Shown here piece after piece: positions 42,901-53,510 of a stretch of DNA of 64,000 bases (position 1 is its first letter; each line of letters opens with the position of its first letter). The translations under genes and the position numbers were made by a program. Under the pieces are notes generated by a model that saw only the letters and a program-made list of their open reading frames with translations, made no database searches and was not told the origin of the DNA. This DNA is from Niebla homalea (Eukaryota > Ascomycota > Lecanoromycetes > Lecanorales > Ramalinaceae), in assembly GCA_019925105.1 (NCBI GenBank), contig JAHGAU010000003.1:1302001-1366000 (forward strand). Reading direction: 5' to 3'.

Positions 42901-45060
42901 GGCTCCCCATCAACGACGATAGGATCGGAAGTATTCAAAAAGTCACTTCCTCAGACCCAATCGGAGTTCGTCTTGATATTGTCCAGCGCTGGATGGCATC
43001 TGAGGGAGTCCTCGTAATGGCTTTCACAATGTTCAAGGATTTGGTGGACAAGAAAGTCTCTTCGCTCGAGACCCCGGCTATGGGAGCCGGCTCAACAGCA
43101 AGGAAGGAAGTGCGAGATGGACTCCTAGACAAAACGGCACTCGTGATTGTAGACGAAGCTCACGGCATCAAGAACCCGCAATCCGATATATCTAAAGCCG
43201 TCAGTCAAATTAGCACCAGGCGCCGAATTGGTCTAACGGGGTCTCCTCTGTCCAACAACCTGGCTGAGTATTTTGCACTGATCAATTGGGCATCGCCAGG
43301 GCATCTGGGTACCCATGAACACTTCCGGGCTCGCTACGAGAAACCAATCGAGAAAATTTTTCAAGAGGACACCACCGGGACTGAATATCGCTCGGCCATT
43401 GTAGCACTGAAGGCTCTTCAGGACGACATTGAGCCTAGGGTCGACCGTGCAGATGTCTCCGCACTCGACGAGGGGCTGATCGGCAAAGAGGAATTTCTCA
43501 TCAGAATCCCCTTGAGTGAGCTGCAATTCGACCTCTATAAGAATTATACGTGTCACTTGGAAGGATCTTCTGTGCAAGAAGCTTTCAGAAGGTGGAAGCA
43601 CATCCGCGGACTACAACTCCTGTGTCTGCACCCTAGCTTACTCCTTGAAGACTTACGTGCTTACTCTATCTCCTGGAGCACCGACCGTCGAGACTCGAAC
43701 TTTGAAGAGCAATTGCCAGACAATGCTATCGAAGTGGACGCCCCAATCCCTCCTGATAGTTATGTTCTGCCCGAGAATGACCCAGACATCAGTCACCAAA
43801 GGGACATCATGTCCAAGATCCATGTGTCGACGGAGGATCTTTTTGACGCAGGTGATCGAGACTGCACCAACGTGTTCAAATCCTACAAAATGAAAGTCCT
43901 ACTGGCAATTGTTGATCGATGCTTCGAGCTCAACGACAAGGTTCTCATTTTCTCGCAACGGAAACCGGTCATTTCCTACGTTGCAGCCCACTTGCGGAAA
44001 GATAAGTTTGATGTTGTGGTGATAGAGGGTCAGGTCCATCCCGAAAAGCGGCAAGAGATAAGTGAGGCTTTCAACGCTTCTGACAAGTTCCAGATCTGCG
44101 TGATCTCGACACTAGCAGGTGGCATCGGCTTGAATCTTCACGGTGCTAATCGGGTAATCATCCTTGACGAGGGGTATAATCCCACACACGAGGAACAGGC
44201 TATCGGACGAGCATACCGCATAGGGCAAGTCAAGAAAGTATATGTGTATCGTCTTGTCTGTGCCGGTACCATTGAAGAAGCCTTCCGAAATCAAGGCATT
44301 CTTAAAGGCAATCTTGCTGCGCGTATCCTTGACAGAAAGGTTGCCGACAAAAACATTCGTGGTAACGGTAGATCTCCAAAGATCCTGGAGCCCCAATCCG
44401 CAGAGTATGAAGGTCTCTCACAGATCGAAGGAAAAGATTTCGTTCTCGACCGGCTGCTGTTTCTCTGTGGACGGTAGGCTTGAACTTCCCCAAGGAGCGT
44501 ATACGTACTGATTGATTGGTGCCAGAGACTTCATAGCGTCTATAACACCCCTTCATTCTTATAGACCTGAAGACACCAGGGATCTTACAAACGCAGAATA
44601 CAAGGCTTTAGATAGCATTGTACTTGAAGAGAAGAAGAGGCGAAACGCCGAGCAAGCAAATGAAGCATCAAAATCCCACGCAAGAGGCAGTCATGGCCAC
44701 ATGACAGCTCCCTCGGATCAAGGATCAGCCCCGTCCACAGCTTTGGCCACGGTCGAAGCATGCAGGGCACCAGTTGACGCCACGCGTACGCCAGCGCCCT
44801 CATCAGGGCTAACAGTCCCCGCCACCGTTCCCGATAGTGGAGCAATATCTTTGCCGCCGTTGCCAGCGGCTTTCAAGCGCATAGCCGCTTTTTTGGATGG
44901 TCCTGGACCAGACTCAGGACCTCGAGACTCTTCGGCGCCGGCTGCGTCAACGAATGAGCCGTCATCACCTCACCACCAGTCAACGATGCACGTGAGGTTT
45001 CGGATCGACGCTCCCAACAGCAAAGGCACTGGCTCTAACAAGAGACAGAAGCTCGAGTAG
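39997..45060 (+). CDS. SNF2-family chromatin remodelling ATPase (Rad54/ATRX-like group)
   Basis: Three exons, 39997-40386, 40443-44473 and 44526-45060, 1651 residues. Introns of 56 bp (GTGAGT..CACAG) and 52 bp (GTAGGC..GCCAG) keep the frame; the second would otherwise be missed because the unspliced frame stops at 44477. The first ~830 residues are disordered with acidic and Ser-rich blocks (IVSEEDDSASLRP, DNIIDLTQDPENP). The helicase core begins LKPHQVKALQKIW; motif I HTMGLGKTATMIAVLQ (Lys about 894), motif II VDEAHGIKN (Asp about 1034), motif III LTGSPLSNNLAEYFALI, motif V STLAGGIGLNLHGANRV and motif VI QAIGRAYRIGQVKKVYVYRL. All catalytic residues are intact. The insert between the lobes is long, as in the Rad54/ATRX/ARIP4 group. 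It should translocate on DNA in the nucleus; the precise orthologue is uncertain. The tail ends in SNKRQKLE. Confidence 0.88.
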
Positions 45061-45548
45061 GCTGGCAGCCTGAACATGCATTTCAACAACGGAGCAAGGA
45101 GTTTATGGTCATTTTTTCCAAAAGGGGGAAGATGTCGATCATCTTCACAATGCAATGAGCCAATGCGAAGATGCCCAATATCGTTTGTACTACTTTGCTG
45201 ATCCTTACTTGTATTTTATCAAATCAATCCATATCATTTTCCATCATCTTTTGCAGAAGCAGCCCTCTTTTCATCGTGCTGTTTCTGATTCTAGCATTTG
45301 TCTTTGGTAATTCCTCATACAGTTGTCTACATGCAGCTGCTAAGCTTACTGCGCTACTCCTAGGCTTGAATGTCTGTCGAGGTATCACTACGACAACATC
45401 TACGCCCAATTTATCTCGGTGCACATTGACCCGAAGCACCGACCGCTTCATCATCGGTTCTCACATCGAAAGTGCTGTATGTAACTTTACAATCAAAATA
45501 GTGTACACTTGAAGATCAGGGCTAACGTTATGTCTCTAAATCCAATGT

Positions 45549-45926
45549 CTAGGCTTGGGCAAGCTTTGTCCAAATATCGTCGTTCGAACCCGGAGCTTTT
45601 GACCTTTGCGGCCTCCTTTGTGCCACTGTTGGGCTACTGCAGCTCCAAACATACAGCTTGAGTTCGAAGGCTAGGTGAAATTCTAATGCCCGGGGATATC
45701 GATTGGTGATTGAGCAGCACATTTTACCACAAGCCTTCCGACGTCTCAATACTGTCATCAAGAAGGCAATCACACAGCGCTCAAGGGGTTTCTCGAAGGT
45801 TCTAACCTTTCTCCAAGGGGGCAGACGTGGGAATATATTCTCTACGCATCCATACATGCTTGGATCCATGGAAGAATGAGGGCCAGGGATTGAAAAGCAC
45901 TGCAAAGGGTCAGTTGACAGGATCAT
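45549..45926 (-). CDS. Small hypothetical ORF, weak
   Basis: ATG-started frame of 125 residues with five Cys in the middle third and a basic patch (LRRRKACGKMCC), ending SNDDIWTKLAQA. No family is recognised, no intron is visible, and the codon use does not clearly separate it from chance. It lies at the start of the gene-poor region. The rest of 45061-46060 shows nothing. Confidence 0.2.
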   Translation of the reverse strand: MILSTDPLQCFSIPGPHSSMDPSMYGCVENIFPRLPPWRKVRTFEKPLERCVIAFLMTVLRRRKACGKMCCSITNRYPRALEFHLAFELKLYVWSCSSPTVAQRRPQRSKAPGSNDDIWTKLAQA

Positions 45927-46060
45927 TCTATTCTATCAAGACTAGAATGTAGATCACTAGCTCGAAGAGCACTTGTTGACACGCTGTGATATTCAGGAAC
46001 GCCCGGGACCCTTATTGTCAATGGCCTGGATGTAGACGACGACTGCGCGCGTCAAGGCCT

Positions 46061-46714
46061 CTATGAGCGTGGCCGTGGTTCCCCCCTCCATTCCACCTCC
46101 TCAATCGCATCGAAGATTGTCGCCTTGGCCATTGTCTTGAACATCTTTATGGCGTCTGTGCTCACGTTGTGGGAGCCTTCCGTCGATCGGTCCGCAGTGT
46201 TAGGCCTGAAACCGCCCTGGTTCACGAACACGCTCATGTTGGCCGGGAGGTACCTCAGCGAAGCCGCGTTGGAGGTCCTGTCGTCCAAAACCTGCTGGTA
46301 GAACAAGACTGTCATGGTGGAGCCGTCGTACCTCGTCATGATCGGAGCGTTGGCCTGTATCTCCTTCTCGAGGACGCCCGTGTCACCCTCGGATACGGAT
46401 GGCATCGCGGCCACTATCATGGTGGACTCCTGGTTCCTGACGATGGTCTCCATGTTATTCTTGCACCTCTCTCGTATATTATCATACGAGTCGCGGGAGC
46501 TCGTCTCGACTATATCGGCTACCTTCTTGCTTTGGGCCTGGAACACCTTGCACGAAACGCTACCGATCTCGAGACAATCTTTCAGATTCACCATAATCCT
46601 CTCGATGACCATGACCTGCTACAGTTTGGACTTGCCGGTCGATTGCTGGAGCTGAGCGATCTTTGAGTTGCGCGGCACAATCAAGGCACCCCTCTTCTGC
46701 GATGTGACGCTCAT
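46061..46714 (-). pseudogene. Unknown gene interrupted by one in-frame TAG
   Basis: From ATG 46714 (MSVTSQKRGALIVPRNSKIA) the frame runs 31 codons, meets TAG at about 46621-46619 (reading KSKL-stop-QVMVIE), and continues without further stops for 183 codons to 46061. Both halves read as one soluble protein: a helical N-terminal half (VNLKDCLEIGSVSCKVFQAQ, SRDSYDNIRERCKNNMETIV) and a more mixed C-terminal half (YDGSTMTVLFYQQVLDDR, LPANMSVFVNQGGFRPN). A CAG-to-TAG change would explain the stop. Alternatives are initiation at the Met three codons after the stop, or stop readthrough. No family is recognised. The opposite-strand frame at 46169-46666 is a shadow. It is divergent from the gene at 47137. 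Confidence 0.5.
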
Positions 46715-47136
46715 AACGGCGCCTACTTGGTCCTAGGGTCTGGTCCCGAACACGCTAGAGCTGGAAGCTACACCAGACCCGTGACTCGGGGTGAGAGCAG
46801 GCTCTGAGTGTTGAGGGGCTGCTTTGTGGAATCTCGAATGACACCATGGAACACTGGAGGCAAGTGTTTCCCAGTCCAACGCGTAGTGGGTGTCACTAAG
46901 TGTCATGAGCAGGGTACTTAAAGTCGACGTTCGCTGCTCTTTCTCTTTTTCTTCCATCTACCATCTTCCAACCAACCAACCTCCACCTCACACAAGCAAC
47001 ATTCTTGATTTTGGAAGATCCAACTTCACAAGCTACAAACGGCTTTGAATAGCAACAGGCCTGCTTGAACCATCTTCGCTCTATCTATCAACTCATCTTT
47101 GACCCTGCATCTTTTTCTTATGCTCTGTACTTCGTC

Positions 47137-49338
47137 ATGCAGGACCAAGTCATGAAGAAGTTTGCTGCCTTCCAGGATGTCGCCTCTCCCATCCGGCCAG
47201 ATAGTGTTCCAATGCTGAAAGCCCTGCAAAGGATGCAGACCTACCAGGACTTTCACCTTCAGCAACAAGACACCGTCAACCTCAAGACTGAGACGGTAAA
47301 TCACCTACTGGCACAGATGGAGTTTGTGCAGGACTGGAACGGCCCAGAGGCATCGACATACATTTCGTACGGCGACAGGCTCTTGCAGCTATACAATGAG
47401 CTGAGCCCTGCCAGAGAGGAGCTGCGATGCATCGAGCAAGTGCTCTTGCCAGATGTTCTTGAGCAGGCGGTTGGACCACTCAATCAAAAGGGGCTCGGTG
47501 TGTTAGCGCTGAAGGAGTAAGTCATTGACGTGTCATGAAGTAGAAAGAGGTCTTACTGATGTCCATCGTAGCGTAGTCACTGACCAGATCAAAAGTCTGG
47601 GCTCGCGGCTGGCAGAGCTTGGGATTCGACCCGCTCAACCAGTCCGACGACGACTTGGTGAACGAGCCGAAGACTTCATAGACACTCTTGTAGATTGGAT
47701 GCAAGTAAGCAAGACCAAGAGATTCTCCTCAATCAGTGTATTACTCGCAACCGTTGCACAGGAAATCACAGATATTGATGCGAAACTATCATACTTGCGA
47801 ACTCCACATCCTCAAGATTCTCTCTCGAGTCATCTGCGAAAGGAAACAAATGGATACTGACTGTATCACATTCATAGGAGGTGACTTTCCTTGGACAAGA
47901 GATGCGGCAGCGAAGCAAAACTGCGGATGGTAACACGTTGACCTACGAGGACGAGTCCCGTCAGGAGGCGCGCCTGATCCGCAATTCGATCAAGTTCGAA
48001 GAAGGCAACCTAGTGCAACATCAAGCCTGGGTACGCGGCTGGGACATTGTGGCCTACAATGAAAGCGCCCGTAGTTTCATGACACAAGGAGCTCGCAGGG
48101 ACCAACACGTTGCAGCAGCAGTGTTGGCCCAGTCCAATGCAAGAAAGGCAGGATCCGACGTTGATACCACCGAGCAGCATCTCCGCCATCTGAAATGGCA
48201 ATACGTCCGCAAGAACAAAATGCGCTTCTCCGACCCATACTCACATCAGACGATCTTGGGCAGGCGCAAGTTTCTGGACGAGTTCCGGGACAGATATGGC
48301 AACAAGAGGAGGCGAAGAAACCTTGGCACACCAACTCGGGAGAGGATTCTCGAGCGAAGAATACTTGGAGAGCGGCTAGCAATGTGGTTCCTGGAGCCGG
48401 ACCCAGCAGACGACCGCGATTCTCCTGAGTATGAGGAAGTCGACTCGCGCTCTGGCTCAGAAGCGTCCACTACGCTAAAGAGGCCAAGAACGGCCAGCCA
48501 GACAGCACGCGCTGCATCACAGCAGCCTCAAGGATTCGAGCACCTGCGTCACAGAATCCCGTTGGATGATGGACAGCCTGAGTCATCTAGCCAAGCAGGC
48601 CAAAGACTCGGCACTTCGATTGCAGCCGCAGGATCCTCAACAGCAGCTTCAACGAAGCCAACGCGGCCTCGACCAACGACTGGTGGCCTGCGCTTGCCAA
48701 GGTCTGCTGCTCATCCCCCTCTGTCTCCTACATCGCCTCCTCGCCATCCTCCTCCGTCTCCTCAGCCACCGCTACCTCCGCCAGTCATCACCCCCGCCGA
48801 AGCTCGTCGGCGGATCATCCTCGACTCCTCCCCATCACCGGACTCAGAGGACCCACCACGACCTCCTAGTCCCTCAAATCCGGCGCCTTCTCCGTTCGCT
48901 CCACCGGCTGCCGCACCTACGCAGCCAATCCTCCCATCAGCCGCTAGCGTACCCGCCCAGCCACCATCATCCTCGCACGCTGGTCCCAGAAATGCCAGCA
49001 AGCGGAAACGCGGGGACGATGACCAGGAGTCGGGTCCTCCAGCGGCAAAGTCGACATCGCAAGCTGGTCGCAGCAGCAAGCGGGCACGCCAGCAGGAAGG
49101 TCAAGGGGTGGTTACTACCGCTCCTACCAATCCTGCTCCGGCTCCGGCTTCGACTCCTGCTCCAGCTCCCGTTGTGCCTAACACTGCGGCTCCCACCAAC
49201 GCAGCTCCGGCGACTAGGTACGTCCGTGGTGGCGTGAAGAGCACGTTCTTGAAGAACGCAGAGGCACTGCCCAACGACGTCGCTCCTGATGGGAGAACGA
49301 GGAGGAGTGGCCGGATCAGCAGGAGGCGGGGAGCATAG
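47137..49338 (+). CDS. Large hypothetical protein, coiled coil plus Pro-rich basic tail
   Basis: Three exons, 47137-47516, 47572-47704 and 47878-49338, 657 residues. Introns of 55 bp (GTAAGT..CGTAG) and 173 bp (GTAAGC..CATAG; branch CTGAC) both keep the frame. A shorter second intron ending at the CACAG near 47760 leads to a stop and was discarded. The N-terminal ~290 residues are helical and charged (VMKKFAAFQDVASPIRP, LLQLYNELSPAREELRCIE, IRNSIKFEEGNLVQHQAW), likely coiled coil. A basic cluster (GNKRRRRNLGTPTRERILER) follows, then ~300 disordered residues with long Pro runs, nuclear-type signals (NASKRKRGDDD, SSKRARQQ), an Ala/Pro-Thr repeat, and a basic ending RTRRSGRISRRRGA. No family is recognised; a nuclear protein is inferred. 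ATG 47137 is in frame with 47152 as an alternative. Confidence 0.7.
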
Positions 49339-51089
49339 ACGGGGTGCTTGGCTAGTCTCTTCCCGGATTTTTGGCGCCATCCTACACTGGATTCTTCTGA
49401 GGCTTTCCGTCGGATAATTATCGCTCCCTTTAATAATCAACAGGGTCGATTCACTGGACGACATGCTATCCACTACAGATTGTTGGTCGTCATACCAACT
49501 CATTTCTCCACGCTGCTCTCTCCCAGACACTCATCATCCTTCATACTTGCATCTATACCGGCGTACCTTTTCATACATTCTTCGAATATCACCTGCGTCT
49601 AGCAGACCGATAGTGATTGCAAACTATCAGTATACGTCGACTGACGAGGATCACCTTCTAAAAATATACGACTCTTCAGCGGGTTTTTCCTCCGACGATT
49701 GCGGGCGCCCCATTTGACCAATCAATCGACAGATATCAACCATAGAAAAGCAGCCGGCGACTGTGATTAGTGAGGAAATTGCCGGAGCGACTGTACATGT
49801 CAGTCTTCTCAAAAGAGCAGGAATCCACCATGTTGAAATTGCCGTTGGAAGAGGACCTCGAAGAATTAGAGAGATCCGCCGTTCATGAGAGAGAGGGATC
49901 TCTCTAACATCTTCAAGCTTCAGAACGCCACCCTGTGACGCTTTCGAGCCCACGTTCTGCCAGTCACCAGTCCTCCAAGTCTGACGGACTCCACTAATCC
50001 AATGATGATGATGATAACAATCCTCTTGATCGGGATGATGGGAACGACCTGTCAGCAAGCAATTCCTCGCAGAATCAGGATGCAGCGGACGGAGAAGGCA
50101 CAATTGCCTAATCAAATACATATCACAACGAGCATCTAATACAACAGGCTTTGCAAGGAAGCCGCAAAGATGGTTTGAGAGTAGGATCTACTTGCTCTCA
50201 CCATATTTCGAATCTTCCTCATCATTAAAAATCATCCGAGAAACGCTCGTTTTTCAGCCTCCTCTGCTCTTCAAACCACTCAAGAGGGTTTCTCATGCCC
50301 TTACAGCTACCCTCGTACATGACCTTCAGGAGGAACTCGAGATGGATTCAATAAATGCTGAGAGACACATTAGTGTTCGAGAAGATCAACACCCAAACTC
50401 CTGGGGTTTCTTCTAGTTCAGCCATTCAAAGCCCGGCCAAGCGTCCTGTGTTCAACACCGTCTGGCAAAAAATGCGAGGATTTTCCAAACGGTTGTTCTT
50501 CAAGCAGGCTTATATGGCGTTTCGCCATCCTGGCGAGAATATACAACTCGCTTTTTACTATGGGTGGTGCCTTGTGGGTGGTCCCCATCGTCGTGTATCT
50601 CAGTTGGTATATGATATTCGTCACAAAATCAAGGCGACATTCTATACTTGCCTTTCACATTCAACCTCAGGATCTCAAGATGGTCCTCTCACCGGATTGC
50701 GCAACGAAGTACAACATATGAGTACACAGATGGCCAAGGTCCAGCGGGGTGGCAACAGGGTATCCTCCATCATACAATAGTCAAGCACAACATCCCCATC
50801 TCATGGCCAGCCTGATGACATGAATATCTAGGGCTTTCGGCGGGTGGAATCTTAGACAGCGGAGATATCAGATGATTTTCCCGCCACCATTTCCAGCAAG
50901 AGCAGCCTTGCCCGTGTTCATTGTTGCTCAAAGGCGCGAAGCCAACCAACTGGGAAGCGGTCCGACACCGTCAGCCGCATGGGCAATGGAAAAGATTATT
51001 ATCATCGGAAGTTTGAAAGCTTACAACCACCCCGCTGATGGTCCGATGCGGACTGGCTTGGTTGGGAAGATCAACGCTCAGATCTCTGG
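49339..51089. other. Gene-poor stretch, no gene resolved
   Basis: Plus-strand fragments at about 50192-50780 have protein-like pieces, including one frame with a membrane-like run (TMGGALWVVPIVVYLSWYM near 50560-50620), but stops separate them and no intron set joins them. They may be a decayed gene. Nothing else supported. Confidence 0.3.
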
Positions 51090-51372
51090 GGGTTTCTTTC
51101 CCATCAAGCCAGCGCTGAGGATTCAACTGCTTCAAAGTCCCTGGAAGGCCAAAATCGACATTATTGCGGCCTTCCACAAATTCCCAATGGCCCGGGGAGA
51201 CGAGTGGAAAGCGGCCTTCATGACCACGAGAAGGTCTCTTCGAATGCAAAGTCATGCCCTTTGGCTTGTATAGGGTCCCGCCGGATTGGCAAACCCTCAT
51301 CAACGACATACTTGGGGGGTTATCTCGACCAGTTTAGCACTGCATACAACGATGATGACGTTTTACGGCGTA
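51090..51372 (+). mobile_element. Ty3/gypsy-type reverse transcriptase fragment, decayed
   Basis: Three frames together follow the order of a gypsy RT palm: SPWKAKIDIIAAFHKF and ARGDEWKAAFMT (the K-x-D-x-x-x-A-F block and the GDEWKTAF block), then in the next frame REGLFECKVMPFGL (the LFEYLVMPFGL block), QTLINDILGG and finally YLDQFSTAYNDDDVL, in place of the Y-x-D-D active-site box. Frame changes lie near 51225 and 51318, so it cannot code. No long terminal repeats were found next to it. Confidence 0.75.
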
Positions 51373-51497
51373 ACATGCGACTTCAATGTCGACAACATCA
51401 TCGAAGGAAAGAGAACCACGAGAGGTGTCAAGAAAGCCAGCTATGCCGCAGCACTCGATTCAGCCGCAAAAGGGGTCGACGCTGTCATACCATGCAG

Positions 51498-51919
51498 CAT
51501 TTGCTGCTTTCATACCCTCTCAGAAGTTATACGAGCGCGGCCGCTAGTGAAAGGGTGCAGAGTCGGATCGAGGTTTCGAGTTTGATATGTTACACATGAT
51601 CCAGGAGCTTCAACAAGGCTTAGGAAGCATCAAAAGATACCTGCATACTCAAACATCGTGATACTACCTCAACATGGACGCTGGACAATATCATGGGCCG
51701 CTTCATCCATTTGCTGCTTTCATACCCTCTCAGAAGTTCTACGAGCGCGGCCTCTAGTGAAAGGGTGCAGAGTCGGATCGAGGTTTCGAGTTTGATATGT
51801 TACACATGATGCAGGAGCTTCAACAAGGCTCAGGAAGCATCAAAAGATACCTGCATACTCAGACATCGTGATACTACCTCAAAATGGACGCTGGACAATA
51901 TCATGGTCCGCTTCATCCA
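51498..51919. repeat. 210 bp tandem duplication
   Basis: Two units, about 51498-51708 and 51709-51919, begin at tttgctgctttcatacc (51500 and 51710) and are almost identical (few single-base differences, such as gatccagg against gatgcagg). The first unit is preceded by, and the second followed by, non-repeated retroelement sequence. The near identity points to a recent event. Confidence 0.9.
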
Positions 51920-52029
51920 GGAAGAAGGCATTCTCACGTGCAGCTTTACTCGCCAGCTCCCCAGTCGGATATTATAAGCGACGCTTCGAGAAGCCCTCTC
52001 CCCCTCTAGCAAAACAATCACAATCATCT

Positions 52030-52160
52030 GGCGGTATGATCCACCGGGACACCTTACCCCCAGAGCCAAAGTACTATCGACATATGCTCAAACACCCGCA
52101 TGCTGCAAGTTTCAAAGCAGCAGTTGAGGTGAAACTCAAAGCACTCACCTTGATGCTTCA
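52030..52160 (+). mobile_element. Ty1/copia-like polyprotein fragment
   Basis: A plus-strand frame reads DTLPPEPKYYRHMLKHPHAA followed by FKAAVEVKLKALT. This matches the segment just before the copia reverse transcriptase, typically P-P-x-P-K-x-W-x-x-(hydrophobic)-x-x-H-P..F..A...E...L. The typical Trp is Tyr here, and downstream copia RT motifs are absent. It sits between two gypsy-like pieces. Confidence 0.5.
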
Positions 52161-52163
52161 TCA

Positions 52164-52268
52164 CGAGACTTCAGTGCTCCCGTCAAAACACTGACAGCTC
52201 TCACTCACAAGGACAAGCCTAATGTCTGGACTCCTACTTGCTCGGACGCTTTTCGAGCTTCTAAAGAC
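52164..52268 (+). mobile_element. Ty3/gypsy RNase H-proximal fragment
   Basis: The frame reads RDFSAPVKTLTALTHKDK and then NVWTPTCSDAFRASK, matching the gypsy segment between RT and RNase H (I-R-D-F-S..A-P-L-T-x-L-T-x-K-D..F-x-W-T-x-x-C-x-x-A-F-x-x-L-K). A stop follows within about 10 bp. It overlaps the end of the copia-like frame in another phase. Confidence 0.6.
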
Positions 52269-53093
52269 CGGAGTTAATGGAACAAAGTTGAATAAGGTGG
52301 CGGCATGATTGGAATGGGGCCGCGGAAAGCGTCACTGGGCGCCAGGGAATAGTATCACATCCAGCGGCTTGATTGCGTTACCTGGTTTGCCGGAGGAATC
52401 TTATGCATAGTGGGCATCATTCCTTGGGATTATCATTGGTACGCATCCAAACTAGCATTATATAGATAAGCCTCTGCGTGAGCAGCATGAACAAAAAAGT
52501 TCCAATCGATTGATTATATAGAGGTAATTCAGGTAACTATATGCGTGCATGCCTCTGAGACATACTTCGCTACGTACACAGCCAATTCCCGAATAACTTT
52601 CTCGATCCTTCTCAAGTCTCATAGCTCAGATTGAGACTTCCGAATTTGCTTTCAAACGACCATGTACTGTCTCTCCGAGCACCGCTCCTGCCTGATGAAG
52701 GACCCACTTCTAGCCCCAATTTTGTACAAGCTGGCGTTGCCGCCCTTGCTGCCACTTCAAAGACCGCCCTTTTCAATTTATCAACCCTCGAGTTTCACCG
52801 TTGGCACCTCCCTCATCCGCATGCTCTGGGTTGGCGTCGTCTGTGGTTCAACCAAAAGACAGACCATTGCTGCCCCACGAGTTCGTCATCGGCGTTCTCG
52901 TCAAGAATCGTGGTCCCATAGCCGCTCGCTCCATTGGGGATTTTCAGGGCCGGACACACTCCCTCTCGACGGGGGAGTGAATCGACCCCCCTCCACGTGC
53001 TAGGATGGTCGCTGCCGCTTGCTTGGCGAGATGGACGGAATTTCTCCGGTGAAACCCTCTGCAGGATTTGAGGGGTCCGTCGGGAAGGGGCCT
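52269..53093. other. No gene recognised
   Basis: No further retroelement motif or gene could be supported. One plus-strand frame near 52855-52980 reads PHEFVIGVLVKNRGPIAARS but has no start or family. Confidence 0.35.
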
Positions 53094-53510
53094 CTACTGC
53101 TCCTCAGAAGAAGCTTCCCGGCGTTGGGCCGAGGCCGAGGATGCCGGAAGGTTGGGAGCACTGTTCAACGCCGTGATGGCGTTGCGGGCCACCGTTTCGA
53201 GATCTTCGGGGTCGGCGCCACCCGCCGTGGTGTCACCCTCAAGCGACGCTGCTTTGTTGACGCTGGAGGCCACGTCGTTGTCTCCACTTGCGGCTTCGTT
53301 TTGGGCCGCTGTGGTGTCAGCATCCGTACGCTCACCAACGTCATTGTTTGCACTTGAGGCTTCATTTCGAGCCCCTGTGGTGTCAACATCCATGTGTGGC
53401 CCACCGGCTGGTTGTTGAGGAATGCTCCTATCTACATGCTGCTGGTCCGAGGGTCCGAAGATATCCCTAATGTCATCCTCGAAAGCTCTGAGGACGCACT
53501 TCTGTGCCAT
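53094..53510 (-). CDS. Small acidic repeat-containing protein, unknown
   Basis: Single exon, 138 residues, ATG 53510 (MAQKCVLRAFEDDIRDIFGP). The middle consists of three or four imperfect ~18-residue repeats: DTTGARNEASSANNDVGER, DTTAAQNEAASGDNDVAS and a worn third (NKAASLEGDTTAGGADP), so the DNA also repeats with a ~54 bp period. The protein is acidic, has no signal peptide and only one Cys, and looks disordered. No family is known to me. It is isolated within the repeat-rich region. Confidence 0.4.
   Translation of the reverse strand: MAQKCVLRAFEDDIRDIFGPSDQQHVDRSIPQQPAGGPHMDVDTTGARNEASSANNDVGERTDADTTAAQNEAASGDNDVASSVNKAASLEGDTTAGGADPEDLETVARNAITALNSAPNLPASSASAQRREASSEEQ

Noticed and set aside
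46169..46666. 165-residue plus-strand ORF
   Set aside because: Lies opposite the better coding-like minus-strand frame; its composition (Arg, His, Val rich) is typical of an antisense shadow.
48566..49237. 223-residue plus-strand ORF rich in Leu, His and Arg
   Set aside because: Out-of-frame shadow of the Pro-rich exon of the 47137-49338 gene.
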